Shown here piece by piece: positions 46,514 to 53,538 of a stretch of 64,000 nucleotides of DNA; position 1 is the first letter of the stretch; each line of letters begins with the position of its first letter. Both the position numbers and the translations under genes were made by a program. Location of the stretch: NCBI GenBank assembly GCA_902799355.1, contig CADCAG010000004.1:42772-106771 (forward strand), written 5' to 3'. The notes under the pieces are model-generated. The model ran no database searches, was not told the DNA's origin, and worked only from the letters and a program-made list of their open reading frames with translations. The DNA is from an uncultured Bacteroidales bacterium. Lineage in GTDB: Bacteria; Bacteroidota; Bacteroidia; Bacteroidales; Bacteroidaceae.

Positions 46514-46546
46514 TTTTTTGAATTTAATATTTATTAATATAGTTTC

Positions 46547-46584
46547 CCTACACTGAGTTTTCGGATTCCCTCTTTTTTACTTGT
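46547..46584 (-). repeat. Conserved element upstream of NVEALA gene 3
   Basis: Near-identical copy of the element at 41062-41099. Here it encodes the last residues (KKRESENSV) and stop of a 44-codon reading frame that follows the MauE-like gene. Confidence 0.75.
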
Positions 46585-46682
46585 AATCCGACCAATGTTC
46601 CACTCGTAACAAGAACACCTTTTTTATTGCGTTTCTTTAAATCTGAGTAATATTTTGCAATTTCACATATAACCGATTTCAT
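46548..46682 (-). CDS. 44-residue small protein coupled to the MauE-like gene
   Basis: A short basic reading frame beginning MKSVICEIAKYYSDLKKRNK and ending QVKKRESENSV. Its ATG overlaps the TGA of the MauE-like gene (ATGA), a strong sign of translational coupling. Similar short Lys-rich peptides follow NVEALA-type clusters elsewhere, but I cannot confirm a family. It could instead be a by-product of the duplicated element at its 3' end. Confidence 0.5.
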   Translation of the reverse strand: MKSVICEIAKYYSDLKKRNKKGVLVTSGTLVGLQVKKRESENSV

Positions 46683-47155
46683 TTATTTTTGAATATTAGC
46701 AAGCCATTTCTTTTTATCATCATAGCCAGCAGCATGACCGCCACCCCCCATAGTACCACACTCTTATAGAACGATTCCATAGGGGTAAAGTGAATCAGTT
46801 CGCCAAAACACCCACACGATTCAATGCTGCCAAAATACTCCGATGGAAAGAAAGCGTTCAGACTGGTTAAATATAAAAAGAAAGAAAAAATAGCCACAAG
46901 CATCATGCTGACCTTCATTCTACAAAGCCCAGTCAATGTGAGAATTCCGATAAGCAGCTCCAGCACACATACAGCAACTGCGACTCCATGACTCCATTCG
47001 TGTAGGAAATCCAACAGATACAAATCAATGTACAACTGTACCTCCTGCGCAAAGGAGCTAATACTGGCGAACTTAAGAATTGCTGACGAAATCAAGACAA
47101 ATCCCAAAATGCTGCGTATTATAGAAGAGCAGATATTTAACTTTGAACTTCCCAT
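46679..47155 (-). CDS. MauE/DoxX-like membrane protein
   Basis: A 158-residue inner-membrane protein with four hydrophobic segments: IIRSILGFVLISSAILKFA, GVAVAVCVLELLIGILTL, VSMMLVAIFSFFLYLTSLNAF and VVLWGVAVMLLAMM. The periplasmic motif SIESCGCFGELI is characteristic of MauE-type proteins, which support maturation of disulfide-rich periplasmic proteins. It lies between the thioredoxin-like lipoprotein of module 3 and NVEALA gene 3, fitting a redox role for Cys-containing peptides. Confidence 0.85.
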   Translation of the reverse strand: MGSSKLNICSSIIRSILGFVLISSAILKFASISSFAQEVQLYIDLYLLDFLHEWSHGVAVAVCVLELLIGILTLTGLCRMKVSMMLVAIFSFFLYLTSLNAFFPSEYFGSIESCGCFGELIHFTPMESFYKSVVLWGVAVMLLAMMIKRNGLLIFKNK

Positions 47156-47193
47156 TTGTTAAAAATTTAACAATCAAACATCTGTAAGTATTT

Positions 47194-47748
47194 TTAACTT
47201 CTCATTTCTTTGTCAATTACCTTAAAAAACAATTTTTCCATCCGTTCGCTCTGAAACGGATGACCAACAAACATGACTCTACCATATCTATCCAAGACAA
47301 AAGCATGAAATACTTTAAGGTCTGGAAAATGTGGGTTTGCAATTCGAAAAGCATCACAAGTATCTAAGTAAAGCGTTCCTTCTATACGGGCATTGCAAAA
47401 CTTTCTATAAACATATTCTATCTCTGTTTTTGGGACTCTTACAATATAGGAAAATTCTAACTGAGGAACTTTATCTTTGTTAGACTGTTCGTTTATCGCG
47501 ATTTTTCCTATTTCACAGGATTGACAATCTGCACCATCAATATATGTATAATAATGCCATTTCTTTTTATACTGGGCTGTGTCAGAATAAAAGGAACAAA
47601 ACCTCCTCTCCATTTTGTCCGAAGGTATAACAATCGTCTTGGAACAGAAATCTATCATCTTATCACTAAACTTGCTATTTCTGTTGCAGCTTAAAACGAC
47701 AACGCCAAATATCAACAACAATGGTATCAAAAACCTATTATTCCACAT
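47194..47748 (-). CDS. Thioredoxin-like lipoprotein with CxxC (module 3)
   Basis: About 184 residues from the start at MWNNRFLIPLLL (47748), chosen because it begins a lipoprotein signal (VVVLSC) two bases after the propeller stop; upstream in-frame codons overlap the propeller gene. The active-site segment YTYIDGADCQSCEIGK carries C-Q-S-C, followed by LDTCDAF and RYGRVMFVGHP. It is paralogous in layout to the module 2 protein and probably a periplasmic oxidoreductase. Confidence 0.8.
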   Translation of the reverse strand: MWNNRFLIPLLLIFGVVVLSCNRNSKFSDKMIDFCSKTIVIPSDKMERRFCSFYSDTAQYKKKWHYYTYIDGADCQSCEIGKIAINEQSNKDKVPQLEFSYIVRVPKTEIEYVYRKFCNARIEGTLYLDTCDAFRIANPHFPDLKVFHAFVLDRYGRVMFVGHPFQSERMEKLFFKVIDKEMRS

Positions 47749-47750
47749 AA

Positions 47751-48887
47751 TTACATTTTCCGTTTCATTTTCAAAATATAGTAATTGTCCTTTTCTGAGA
47801 CACGCGCTATAATTGATTCTACACATTGATTAATCCCGGGTCTTTTCAGGATACCCCATTCATACATATCCATTATCCAACTACTAGATACAACTTTATA
47901 ATACTCGCCATTATAATAGCATGCAAAACTACAGTTTATATCGCGGCTTTTATAGAGATCCACTGTCCCTTTGGACAAGACAATCTCAAAATCAAAAGGT
48001 ATGTTTCTTTTGTACATATGTCCAAATATTCTGTCGCCTGTAAACACAAAAGATTCAACCTCATCAAATTTCTCTTTTAGCAAATCATATTTTCGGGCAC
48101 GCTCTTCATTCACGATATTGTCGGAGTACAATTGAAAGCGTTCCATTTTTTCCAACTCATTAATATTGAAAACATAAAATGAAGAAGAAAAAAAATCAAA
48201 AAAACATATAGAATCTCCTACTTGCTGTATCTGATTCTGCGAATATGGTGGCGATGAAATTGATGCAGAGTCTGTCGGTATTAGATTCTTACAATTAAAA
48301 GAGTTAACATCATATATTGCTAATAAATGGTCAATCCCGCGATAATGTGAGGCCATAATGAGAGAATTCTTAGAATATAAAATATTATCCCAAAGATTTC
48401 CATCGTCTATGGTCTTGCCATATAAGAAATTGCCTTTGCTATTAAAAAACTTAAGATTGCCATATTCCATAAAGACAACGGTGTCCCCTTTACTATTAAC
48501 AGAAAAATTACTTATATTTATGTATTCGCTACGTTTGTGACCTGTTTCACCAATTTGACAATTAAAAGTGCCATCATGATAAAACGATAACACCTTAGGA
48601 ATCGTATTCGAATCGTATATATAGAAGAGACTATCAGTAACTACTAGTTTTCTGAAATTACCAATTAGCGCTTCTCGTGCATTATCCAATGGAATAAGTT
48701 CGTAATCTGTAAATTTTTCTATATTACGAATCTCTTCAGAGGATTCTTCCAACTTGAGAATCGTGTTTTTAAGGGGGGGGATAGCATCCACCGCCCCTTT
48801 ATTACACGATACTAAGACAATCTCTGCATAACCAATGCATATTATACAACAAATGGATAACACATATCTTTTACGAAAGAAGATCAT
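47751..48887 (-). CDS. Six-bladed beta-propeller lipoprotein (module 3)
   Basis: A 378-residue lipoprotein (lipobox IVLVSCNKG) of the NVEALA-associated propeller family: YELIPLDNAREALIGNFRKL, SLFYIYDSNTIPKVLSFYHDG and KRSEYINISNFSVNSKG. A run of eight C on the coding strand (48780-48773), around codon 36 just after the signal peptide, is a possible slippage site; the gene is in frame here. It starts 42 bases after pre-peptide 4. Confidence 0.85.
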   Translation of the reverse strand: MIFFRKRYVLSICCIICIGYAEIVLVSCNKGAVDAIPPLKNTILKLEESSEEIRNIEKFTDYELIPLDNAREALIGNFRKLVVTDSLFYIYDSNTIPKVLSFYHDGTFNCQIGETGHKRSEYINISNFSVNSKGDTVVFMEYGNLKFFNSKGNFLYGKTIDDGNLWDNILYSKNSLIMASHYRGIDHLLAIYDVNSFNCKNLIPTDSASISSPPYSQNQIQQVGDSICFFDFFSSSFYVFNINELEKMERFQLYSDNIVNEERARKYDLLKEKFDEVESFVFTGDRIFGHMYKRNIPFDFEIVLSKGTVDLYKSRDINCSFACYYNGEYYKVVSSSWIMDMYEWGILKRPGINQCVESIIARVSEKDNYYILKMKRKM

Positions 48888-48929
48888 AATATTGTGATTA
48901 TAAATAATGACCAGTTTCCTTCATTCATA

Positions 48930-49349
48930 TCAATACCATCCCAAATAATCGGCAGGAATTTCATGGGGCGTTCCCCCATATTGACTACAATTTTTTAACA
49001 TCCAAGACTCACAAAGACGTTGGCTCTTGTAATTTTTTACTTCTATCAATTTACAATTAGCGGCATTTTTCTGTAAATCGTAGTGCCAATACACTTTTTC
49101 ATCACCTTCACCTTGAGATTGATTTAAATCCTTCACTAGCTTGTGACACTTTGTTATTGATTCTACTATTTCAACCATACCATTTGGAACATAGCCATTA
49201 ACATCTGCCAGAGCCTCAATGTTTTCCTCCATTAAAGGATTGGCAAAAGCCAACTGTCGATTCTGAATCTGTGAATAAAATACAAACCCTAAAGTGACTG
49301 ATACACTCATAACTGCCACAGCAAGTGTGGACTTTAAAGACTTTTTCAT
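48930..49349 (-). CDS. NVEALA-type pre-peptide 4
   Basis: A 139-residue exported precursor. The leader MKKSLKSTLAVAVMSVSVTL with linker AFANPLMEENIEALAD is almost the same as in pre-peptide 1. The C-terminal part of about 90 residues has four Cys (TKCHKLV, ANCKLIE, RLCESWMLKNC). It is the first gene behind the strong promoter at 49447-49478, with the conserved element in its untranslated leader. Confidence 0.87.
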   Translation of the reverse strand: MKKSLKSTLAVAVMSVSVTLGFVFYSQIQNRQLAFANPLMEENIEALADVNGYVPNGMVEIVESITKCHKLVKDLNQSQGEGDEKVYWHYDLQKNAANCKLIEVKNYKSQRLCESWMLKNCSQYGGTPHEIPADYLGWY

Positions 49350-49368
49350 TTTTTATACGTTTTACTCG

Positions 49369-49412
49369 CCTACTCTTAGTTGCGGATTTTCGGCTTCCTC
49401 CGTTAGTTTGTC
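49369..49412 (-). repeat. Diverged copy of the NVEALA upstream element
   Basis: On the - strand ACGGAGGAAGCCGAAAATCC, a short insertion and AGAGTAGG match the elements before NVEALA genes 1 and 3. Here it lies wholly in the untranslated leader, about 20 bases before the start codon, so its function cannot depend on coding. Confidence 0.6.
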
Positions 49413-49446
49413 ATTGCTGTAAGTGGTTACATATACAATTTGCCTG

Positions 49447-49478
49447 CAAAGTTATAAGGAATATATTAATAAAGCAAA
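49447..49478 (-). promoter_or_regulatory. Near-perfect promoter of the NVEALA/export cluster
   Basis: On the - strand TTTG (49478-49475), a 20-base spacer and TAACTTTG (49454-49447) match the Bacteroidota consensus exactly. The start would be near 49440, giving a leader of about 90 bases. All genes from 49349 down to 27912 are co-directional with mostly short gaps, so this may drive much of the cluster. Confidence 0.75.
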
Positions 49479-49580
49479 TCTTCCGAGTCGCGCTGTTGCA
49501 CGATTCCGGCATATTATTGCTGATTATCAGAAGGTTAGAGATTGGTACAGTCCGCTATTTGCAACAAATTTTATGCAACA

Positions 49581-51011
49581 TCAGATATCTTGACGGCCTG
49601 ATTTCGTGATGGCTTTTTGTAACTGTTCAAATAACATTTCGTAGGCGATATTACGTAAAGGGCTTTTTACAGGATGTAATTTCTCTACCCCTTTACGTGC
49701 ATAAATGATTTGTGCTATATAACCAGGATACTTACTAAGCAAATATTCACTTCGGAGGAACCATTCAAATTGTGCTGGGGTAATGGGACTGAATTTCTGA
49801 ACTTTACGAACTTGTATCCATGAGCGATTCCCTTGAGAATCAATCTTCCAGAGAATATCTGTACGGTTAGTAAGAGTGCCACGTTCAAACTTCAAACCTT
49901 CTTCCTCAAACGCAATATATTCCCTTACGAACTGAATCATCTGAGTTTCAACTTCCCATGGATACATTTCTATAAGGCTTGGCTGAATGTATCGGGCAGG
50001 AACTATATTTTCTTCAGTTACGGCATGGCGTAAGTTCCACCCTGTAACATCTATTGGCTGGTATGTACATGGATCATACTCAAACAGGCATGGCACGAGC
50101 CGACTTCTTATACAATCATCAATGAACATTCTTCTCTCCAAATCCCATTTCCAGGGTTTATCGGCATATTGGTTCCTCAATAGGTTCTCTCCAATTCTAA
50201 GATAGGTTTCAGGATACGTCAGTTGGACAGCAAATACCTGATTTCCGAAGATAATCGAAAAGTCCTCGAAGATTGTATCACTTTCATCACTGGTGAAAAT
50301 ATATGCATGTCCAAACAACTCCCCGTTGGGTCGCTCTGAAATACACTTCTCTATTCGTTGGATGGCAACATGTCGCAAATTACAGAAATGCTGATAACGC
50401 TTCCTTCTATTTTCTTCACGAATCCGTTCTTCCTCTTCCCTTTTCTTACGTCTCTCTTCCCGCTGCTTTTTGTTTTTTTCCTTTCTTTGCCGTGCCAGTT
50501 CTTCTTGCTGTTGCATCCATCTCTCATGTTCACGACGTATCTTATCCCTCTCTTCCATGAAAACGCGGTGACGTTCTTCGGACTCTCTTTGTCTTTGCTC
50601 AAACTCTTTCAGCCACTCTTGATATTCCTCTTCACCCTTTTTACGCTCTCTCTCGAAACGGAGATGCCACCTGATACGTCTGCGGCGATAAATCTCGTCA
50701 CGATGTGCCGTCTGTTTCAAATCAAGCCATATAAAGTTTGTGAAGAATCCAATTATGGCTGTTACCGAAGGCAACATCCACGAATACATCTCCCTCTTTG
50801 TCGTACTATGATATTCCCAGAAGAAGTCAAAGAACCAATAATATAGCCAAGGAAAAATGAGATAATACCAAATGAACGGAAAAGCAATCCATAAAAGCAG
50901 TCCACAACCTGCCCAAGGATATTCACGCCATGCTTTATAGTGTTGTTTTCCCCATGCAAGTTTGAGAACTAATCTCCAATGATTTCGTAGCATGAATACT
51001 TTTTTCTTCAT
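49581..51011 (-). CDS. Membrane-anchored coiled-coil protein, unknown function
   Basis: Not recognised. It has 476 residues. Two hydrophobic segments lie near 34-62 (rich in Trp/Tyr/Phe) and 75-95. A long highly charged Glu/Arg/Lys coiled coil spans about 110-215 (EERRKKREEEERIREENRRK). A globular C-terminal domain contains a strand pair RTDILWKIDSQGNRSWIQVRKV that resembles, loosely, the core of restriction-endonuclease-like folds (Asp then Gln-x-x-Lys). That is too weak to call a nuclease. It stands alone between the NVEALA promoter and the conjugative element, behind its own -7 box. Confidence 0.7.
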   Translation of the reverse strand: MKKKVFMLRNHWRLVLKLAWGKQHYKAWREYPWAGCGLLLWIAFPFIWYYLIFPWLYYWFFDFFWEYHSTTKREMYSWMLPSVTAIIGFFTNFIWLDLKQTAHRDEIYRRRRIRWHLRFERERKKGEEEYQEWLKEFEQRQRESEERHRVFMEERDKIRREHERWMQQQEELARQRKEKNKKQREERRKKREEEERIREENRRKRYQHFCNLRHVAIQRIEKCISERPNGELFGHAYIFTSDESDTIFEDFSIIFGNQVFAVQLTYPETYLRIGENLLRNQYADKPWKWDLERRMFIDDCIRSRLVPCLFEYDPCTYQPIDVTGWNLRHAVTEENIVPARYIQPSLIEMYPWEVETQMIQFVREYIAFEEEGLKFERGTLTNRTDILWKIDSQGNRSWIQVRKVQKFSPITPAQFEWFLRSEYLLSKYPGYIAQIIYARKGVEKLHPVKSPLRNIAYEMLFEQLQKAITKSGRQDI

Positions 51012-51076
51012 ACATGATATATCATATTTTCAAAGCCGATTTAATATCAGTAGATTTAGCGACTCAATTTATTTTG

Positions 51077-51084
51077 CAAAGATA
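51077..51084 (-). promoter_or_regulatory. -7 box for the 476-residue membrane protein
   Basis: On the - strand TATCTTTG fits TAnnTTTG, 66 bases upstream of the start. No convincing -33 box is seen at the usual distance. Confidence 0.5.
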
Positions 51085-51252
51085 CCGATTAGTATTTAAT
51101 TATTTGTAATAACGCATTAAAACCACATATTAATTATATATTCTTAACTATTGCCTCCTTTAGAAAACTTTTATAAGAAACTTATAGTCACGTATAACAC
51201 TATTTGGATCCGCTTGTATGCCCAATGTTTGGTTGCGAAAGCGGGTGTTGCC

Positions 51253-51293
51253 GCCCGAAGCAGACATCAGACGAGCAGATGACATCTTCGGGC
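51253..51293 (+). repeat. Hairpin 1 in the element edge
   Basis: GCCCGAAG (51253-51260) pairs with CTTCGGGC (51286-51293). Inner bases CATC and GATG extend the stem across an internal loop. Non-coding. Confidence 0.65.
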
Positions 51294-51298
51294 TGTCT

Positions 51299-51389
51299 GG
51301 GGAATAACCGCAATTCAGAGTGCCACCGCCTGATCGAACACGTTCGCTTCAGCCGACGCGCACACTGAATTGTGGTTGTCCCCTTTTTC
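51299..51389 (+). terminator. Large hairpin followed by a T-run
   Basis: A long stem: AACCGCAATTCAGAGTG (51306-51322) pairs with CACACTGAATTGTGGTT (51361-51377) with one A-A mismatch and one G-U pair when read on the + strand. Outer GGGGA/TCCCC pairs extend it, an inner CGAAC-AC-GTTCG hairpin sits in the loop, and TTTTT follows. It may end transcription entering or leaving the element, or be part of a structured RNA. Confidence 0.6.
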
Positions 51390-51546
51390 TGTAGGTAGGC
51401 TTTCGCAATCTGCAACGTCAAGCCAAAGGAAGCATCAAGTAACCGTAAGCCTATTCATTTTATTGTCAATCGTCGGCCACTGACACCGTTATCTGATACT
51501 GAAAAGCACATCCGACCGTCGTAAAAGCGTTAATGTCGTCAGGCAA

Positions 51547-51593
51547 GTCTTATAGCCTTGTCGGTGTGCAAGACACTGATAAGGCTATAAGAC
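51547..51593 (+). repeat. Long fully paired hairpin
   Basis: Two 21-base arms (51547-51567 and 51573-51593) with a five-base loop GCAAG. The outer 13 pairs (GTCTTATAGCCTT with AAGGCTATAAGAC) are perfect. The inner eight include two G-U pairs if transcribed on the + strand, so as RNA every base pairs. No reading frame uses it. Confidence 0.8.
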
Positions 51594-51796
51594 ACACCCG
51601 ACTGTCAGCGGACGAGAGAAAACGGCTGTCCTCACTTGCAAACTGGAAACCTTATTCTCATCCGCTCTGTTCTGGTTGCTTTTACGAATCACTCCATCTG
51701 ATAGCCTGAACATTTATTCGCCCCAGCGAACATCTTAATCTGCCCAGGAGTACGTTCGCCTTGGCGAAGGGGAGAACGGGAGTAGCCCGAATGTGC
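51594..51796. other. Non-coding element-edge DNA with small hairpins
   Basis: No plausible gene. Two small stems share the arms TTCGC/GCGAA: one near 51717-51730, and TTCGCC-TT-GGCGAA at 51755-51768. The stretch 51012-51250 on the other side is AT-rich and otherwise featureless apart from the -7 box noted separately. Confidence 0.55.
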
Positions 51797-52056
51797 GAAT
51801 CCGTTTCCTGAACGCACCGCTTTTGTCCCCTCTCGCCTGATGTTTGATTGTTCCTGTGGCAAAGGTAAAACGCAAATTGGAATGGCAAAGTTTCAGGCCC
51901 CAAGGGGTTTCGGGGAAATCTCCACACCCGCAAGGGGGGTAGTATTTCGCCGAAAAAACTTTGCGAATCCAATTCTGCTACCTTTGATCGGGCCGCAGGA
52001 ACAAACAAACGGCGATAGGAGACGCAAAAAAAACGGTGGATTCGAGGAAACGGATT
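51797..52056. repeat. Large imperfect inverted repeat with divergent promoters
   Basis: The left arm (51797-51893) and right arm (51956-52056) match in blocks: AATTGGAATGGCAAAGTTT against AAACTTTGCGAATCCAATT; TACCTTTG -7 boxes at 51867-51860 (- strand) and 51979-51986 (+ strand); AGGAACAA/CAAAC leader blocks; and AGGAAACGGATT at each outer end. Each arm looks like a promoter plus untranslated leader pointing outward. The right one leads to the small membrane protein gene. The left one leads into the hairpin-rich non-coding DNA. Confidence 0.7.
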
Positions 52057-52089
52057 ACAGCTCCTGGATCCACATAAAAATTAAAGATT

Positions 52090-52263
52090 ATGGCATACAG
52101 CAGTACAACAACATTAGCGGTTATGGGTTACTCTCTCTTCCGCATCATCCTTTGGGCAGTCCGCATCCTGTGGCATTGCTTCAGGGTAGTCGTAAACCTC
52201 GTCCTATGGCTCATTGTAGCCGTATTTGGAATAGTGTTATTCCTTGCACGTATCATCCTCTAA
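52090..52263 (+). CDS. 57-residue hydrophobic membrane protein
   Basis: Starts MAYSSTTTLAVMGYSLFRII and is almost entirely hydrophobic with interspersed Arg and His, giving one long or two short membrane helices. It stands at the start of the + strand accessory operon, about 100 bases after the right-arm promoter, and ends 12 bases before the ComF-like gene. The family function is unknown. Confidence 0.65.
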   Translation: MAYSSTTTLAVMGYSLFRIILWAVRILWHCFRVVVNLVLWLIVAVFGIVLFLARIIL

Positions 52264-52275
52264 CCCCTTTCAGAT

Positions 52276-52809
52276 ATGTTCAAATACGCCATTATGCAGT
52301 ACACTCCGCAGCGTTATATGCGCCGTGCAGACTTCGAGACGCAGGACACTATGCGCCACTTGCTCGACTTCAAGGCAGGTAGGAGGTATGCAACCAAGTG
52401 GGCAGCAGACCTTGTGGCAAAGACACTCGCATCGATGGACTTGACAAATACCATCATCGTGTGCATCCCCGCCAGTTGTGAGCAGACCAACAAACGCAGG
52501 TATAAGCGTTTCTCTGCCAGTGTTTGCGCCAAGTGCAATGCCATCAACGGCTTTGAGCATATCCAAGTTATCGGCAAGCGTGAGAAAGTGCATATCAGCA
52601 AGAAGCACGGACAAAAGAGCAATGTGCAGATAGACACCGACTATTTCAACGGCAAGCGTGTGTTGCTGATAGACGATATTTGCACCACTTGTGCCACCGC
52701 CAATGCCTTTATCGAGCAGATGCGGGCAGCAGGTGCAGACGTGTGGATGACCCTCTTTCTCGCCAAGACAAAGAACTATCACAGAACATCAAATTATCAA
52801 TACAACTGA
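52276..52809 (+). CDS. ComF-like phosphoribosyltransferase-fold protein
   Basis: A 177-residue cytoplasmic protein with the type I PRTase signature RVLLIDDICTTCATANAF (PRPP loop) preceded by TIIVCIPASCEQTNKRRYKRF, as in ComF proteins of DNA uptake. The N-terminal zinc finger of full ComF is absent. Such short versions are common in Bacteroidales conjugative elements next to RadC. It is followed three bases later by radC. The exact substrate is unknown. Confidence 0.82.
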   Translation: MFKYAIMQYTPQRYMRRADFETQDTMRHLLDFKAGRRYATKWAADLVAKTLASMDLTNTIIVCIPASCEQTNKRRYKRFSASVCAKCNAINGFEHIQVIGKREKVHISKKHGQKSNVQIDTDYFNGKRVLLIDDICTTCATANAFIEQMRAAGADVWMTLFLAKTKNYHRTSNYQYN

Positions 52810-52812
52810 ATT

Positions 52813-53514
52813 ATGAGCACAGAAGCAACAATGAGACTCCCCATTAGCAGATGGAGCATTGAGGACAGACCCACCGAGAAACTACAGCGTTTAGGCACCG
52901 ACAGCCTCACGGACGCAGAGTTATTAGCCATCCTAATTGGTAGTGGAACTACGCAGTACAGTGCAGTGGATATTGCCAAGCATGTATTGGGCAAGTTTGG
53001 CAACAACCTCAACACATTGGGCAAGGCACGTTTCGACGAGTTCGAGGACATTGAGGGTGTAGGCACTCAGACCGCATGTAAGATTATGGCAGCGGTTGAA
53101 TTGGGCAAGCGCAGGCAGTTAGCAACCGCAGAACTCCGCCCCGACATGGGCACTGCAGCCCGTATCTACAACTATATGCAGCCCCGTATGATGGATTTAG
53201 ACGTAGAGCAGTTTTACATCCTGTTAATGAATCAGAACTACAGACTTATCAAGTCCGTGAAAATCAGCCAAGGCGGCATCACCGAGACAAGCGTAGATAT
53301 ACGGGTTGTCATGCGCGAAGCCGTACTGAATAACGCCACCATCCTCGCAGCCTGTCACAACCACCCAAGCGGAAGTCTGACACCCAGCAAGGCAGATGAT
53401 GGACTGACACAGAGCATCAAGCATGCTTGTGAACTCATGCGCATCCATTTCCTCGACCATGTTATCGTAACGGACGGAGCATATTACTCCTACCATGAGC
53501 AGGGCAAAATCTAA
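52813..53514 (+). CDS. radC: RadC-family JAB-domain protein
   Basis: A 233-residue protein. The N-terminal helix-hairpin-helix region reads RPTEKLQRLGTDSLTDAELLAILIGSG and FEDIEGVGTQTACKIMAAVELGKRR. The C-terminal JAMM-type metal site lies in LAACHNHPSGSLTPSKADDGLTQ (His-x-His with Ser and Asp). All metal ligands are present. RadC proteins are frequent on mobile elements; a DNA repair role has been questioned and the true activity is unsettled. Confidence 0.93.
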   Translation: MSTEATMRLPISRWSIEDRPTEKLQRLGTDSLTDAELLAILIGSGTTQYSAVDIAKHVLGKFGNNLNTLGKARFDEFEDIEGVGTQTACKIMAAVELGKRRQLATAELRPDMGTAARIYNYMQPRMMDLDVEQFYILLMNQNYRLIKSVKISQGGITETSVDIRVVMREAVLNNATILAACHNHPSGSLTPSKADDGLTQSIKHACELMRIHFLDHVIVTDGAYYSYHEQGKI

Positions 53515-53538
53515 TTATTCATCTAAATACTTATCAAT

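Noticed and set aside
50360-50700. Repetitive Glu/Arg-rich stretch as a tandem repeat
   Set aside because: It is an ordinary charged coiled coil with no fixed repeat length at DNA level.
51200-51421. 73-codon - strand reading frame
   Set aside because: It spans two strong hairpins and has no recognisable protein features; treated as chance.
51682-52008. 108-codon - strand reading frame at the element edge
   Set aside because: It runs through both arms of the large inverted repeat and the promoter boxes, has no ribosome-binding context and an unprotein-like composition. The DNA is better explained as non-coding.
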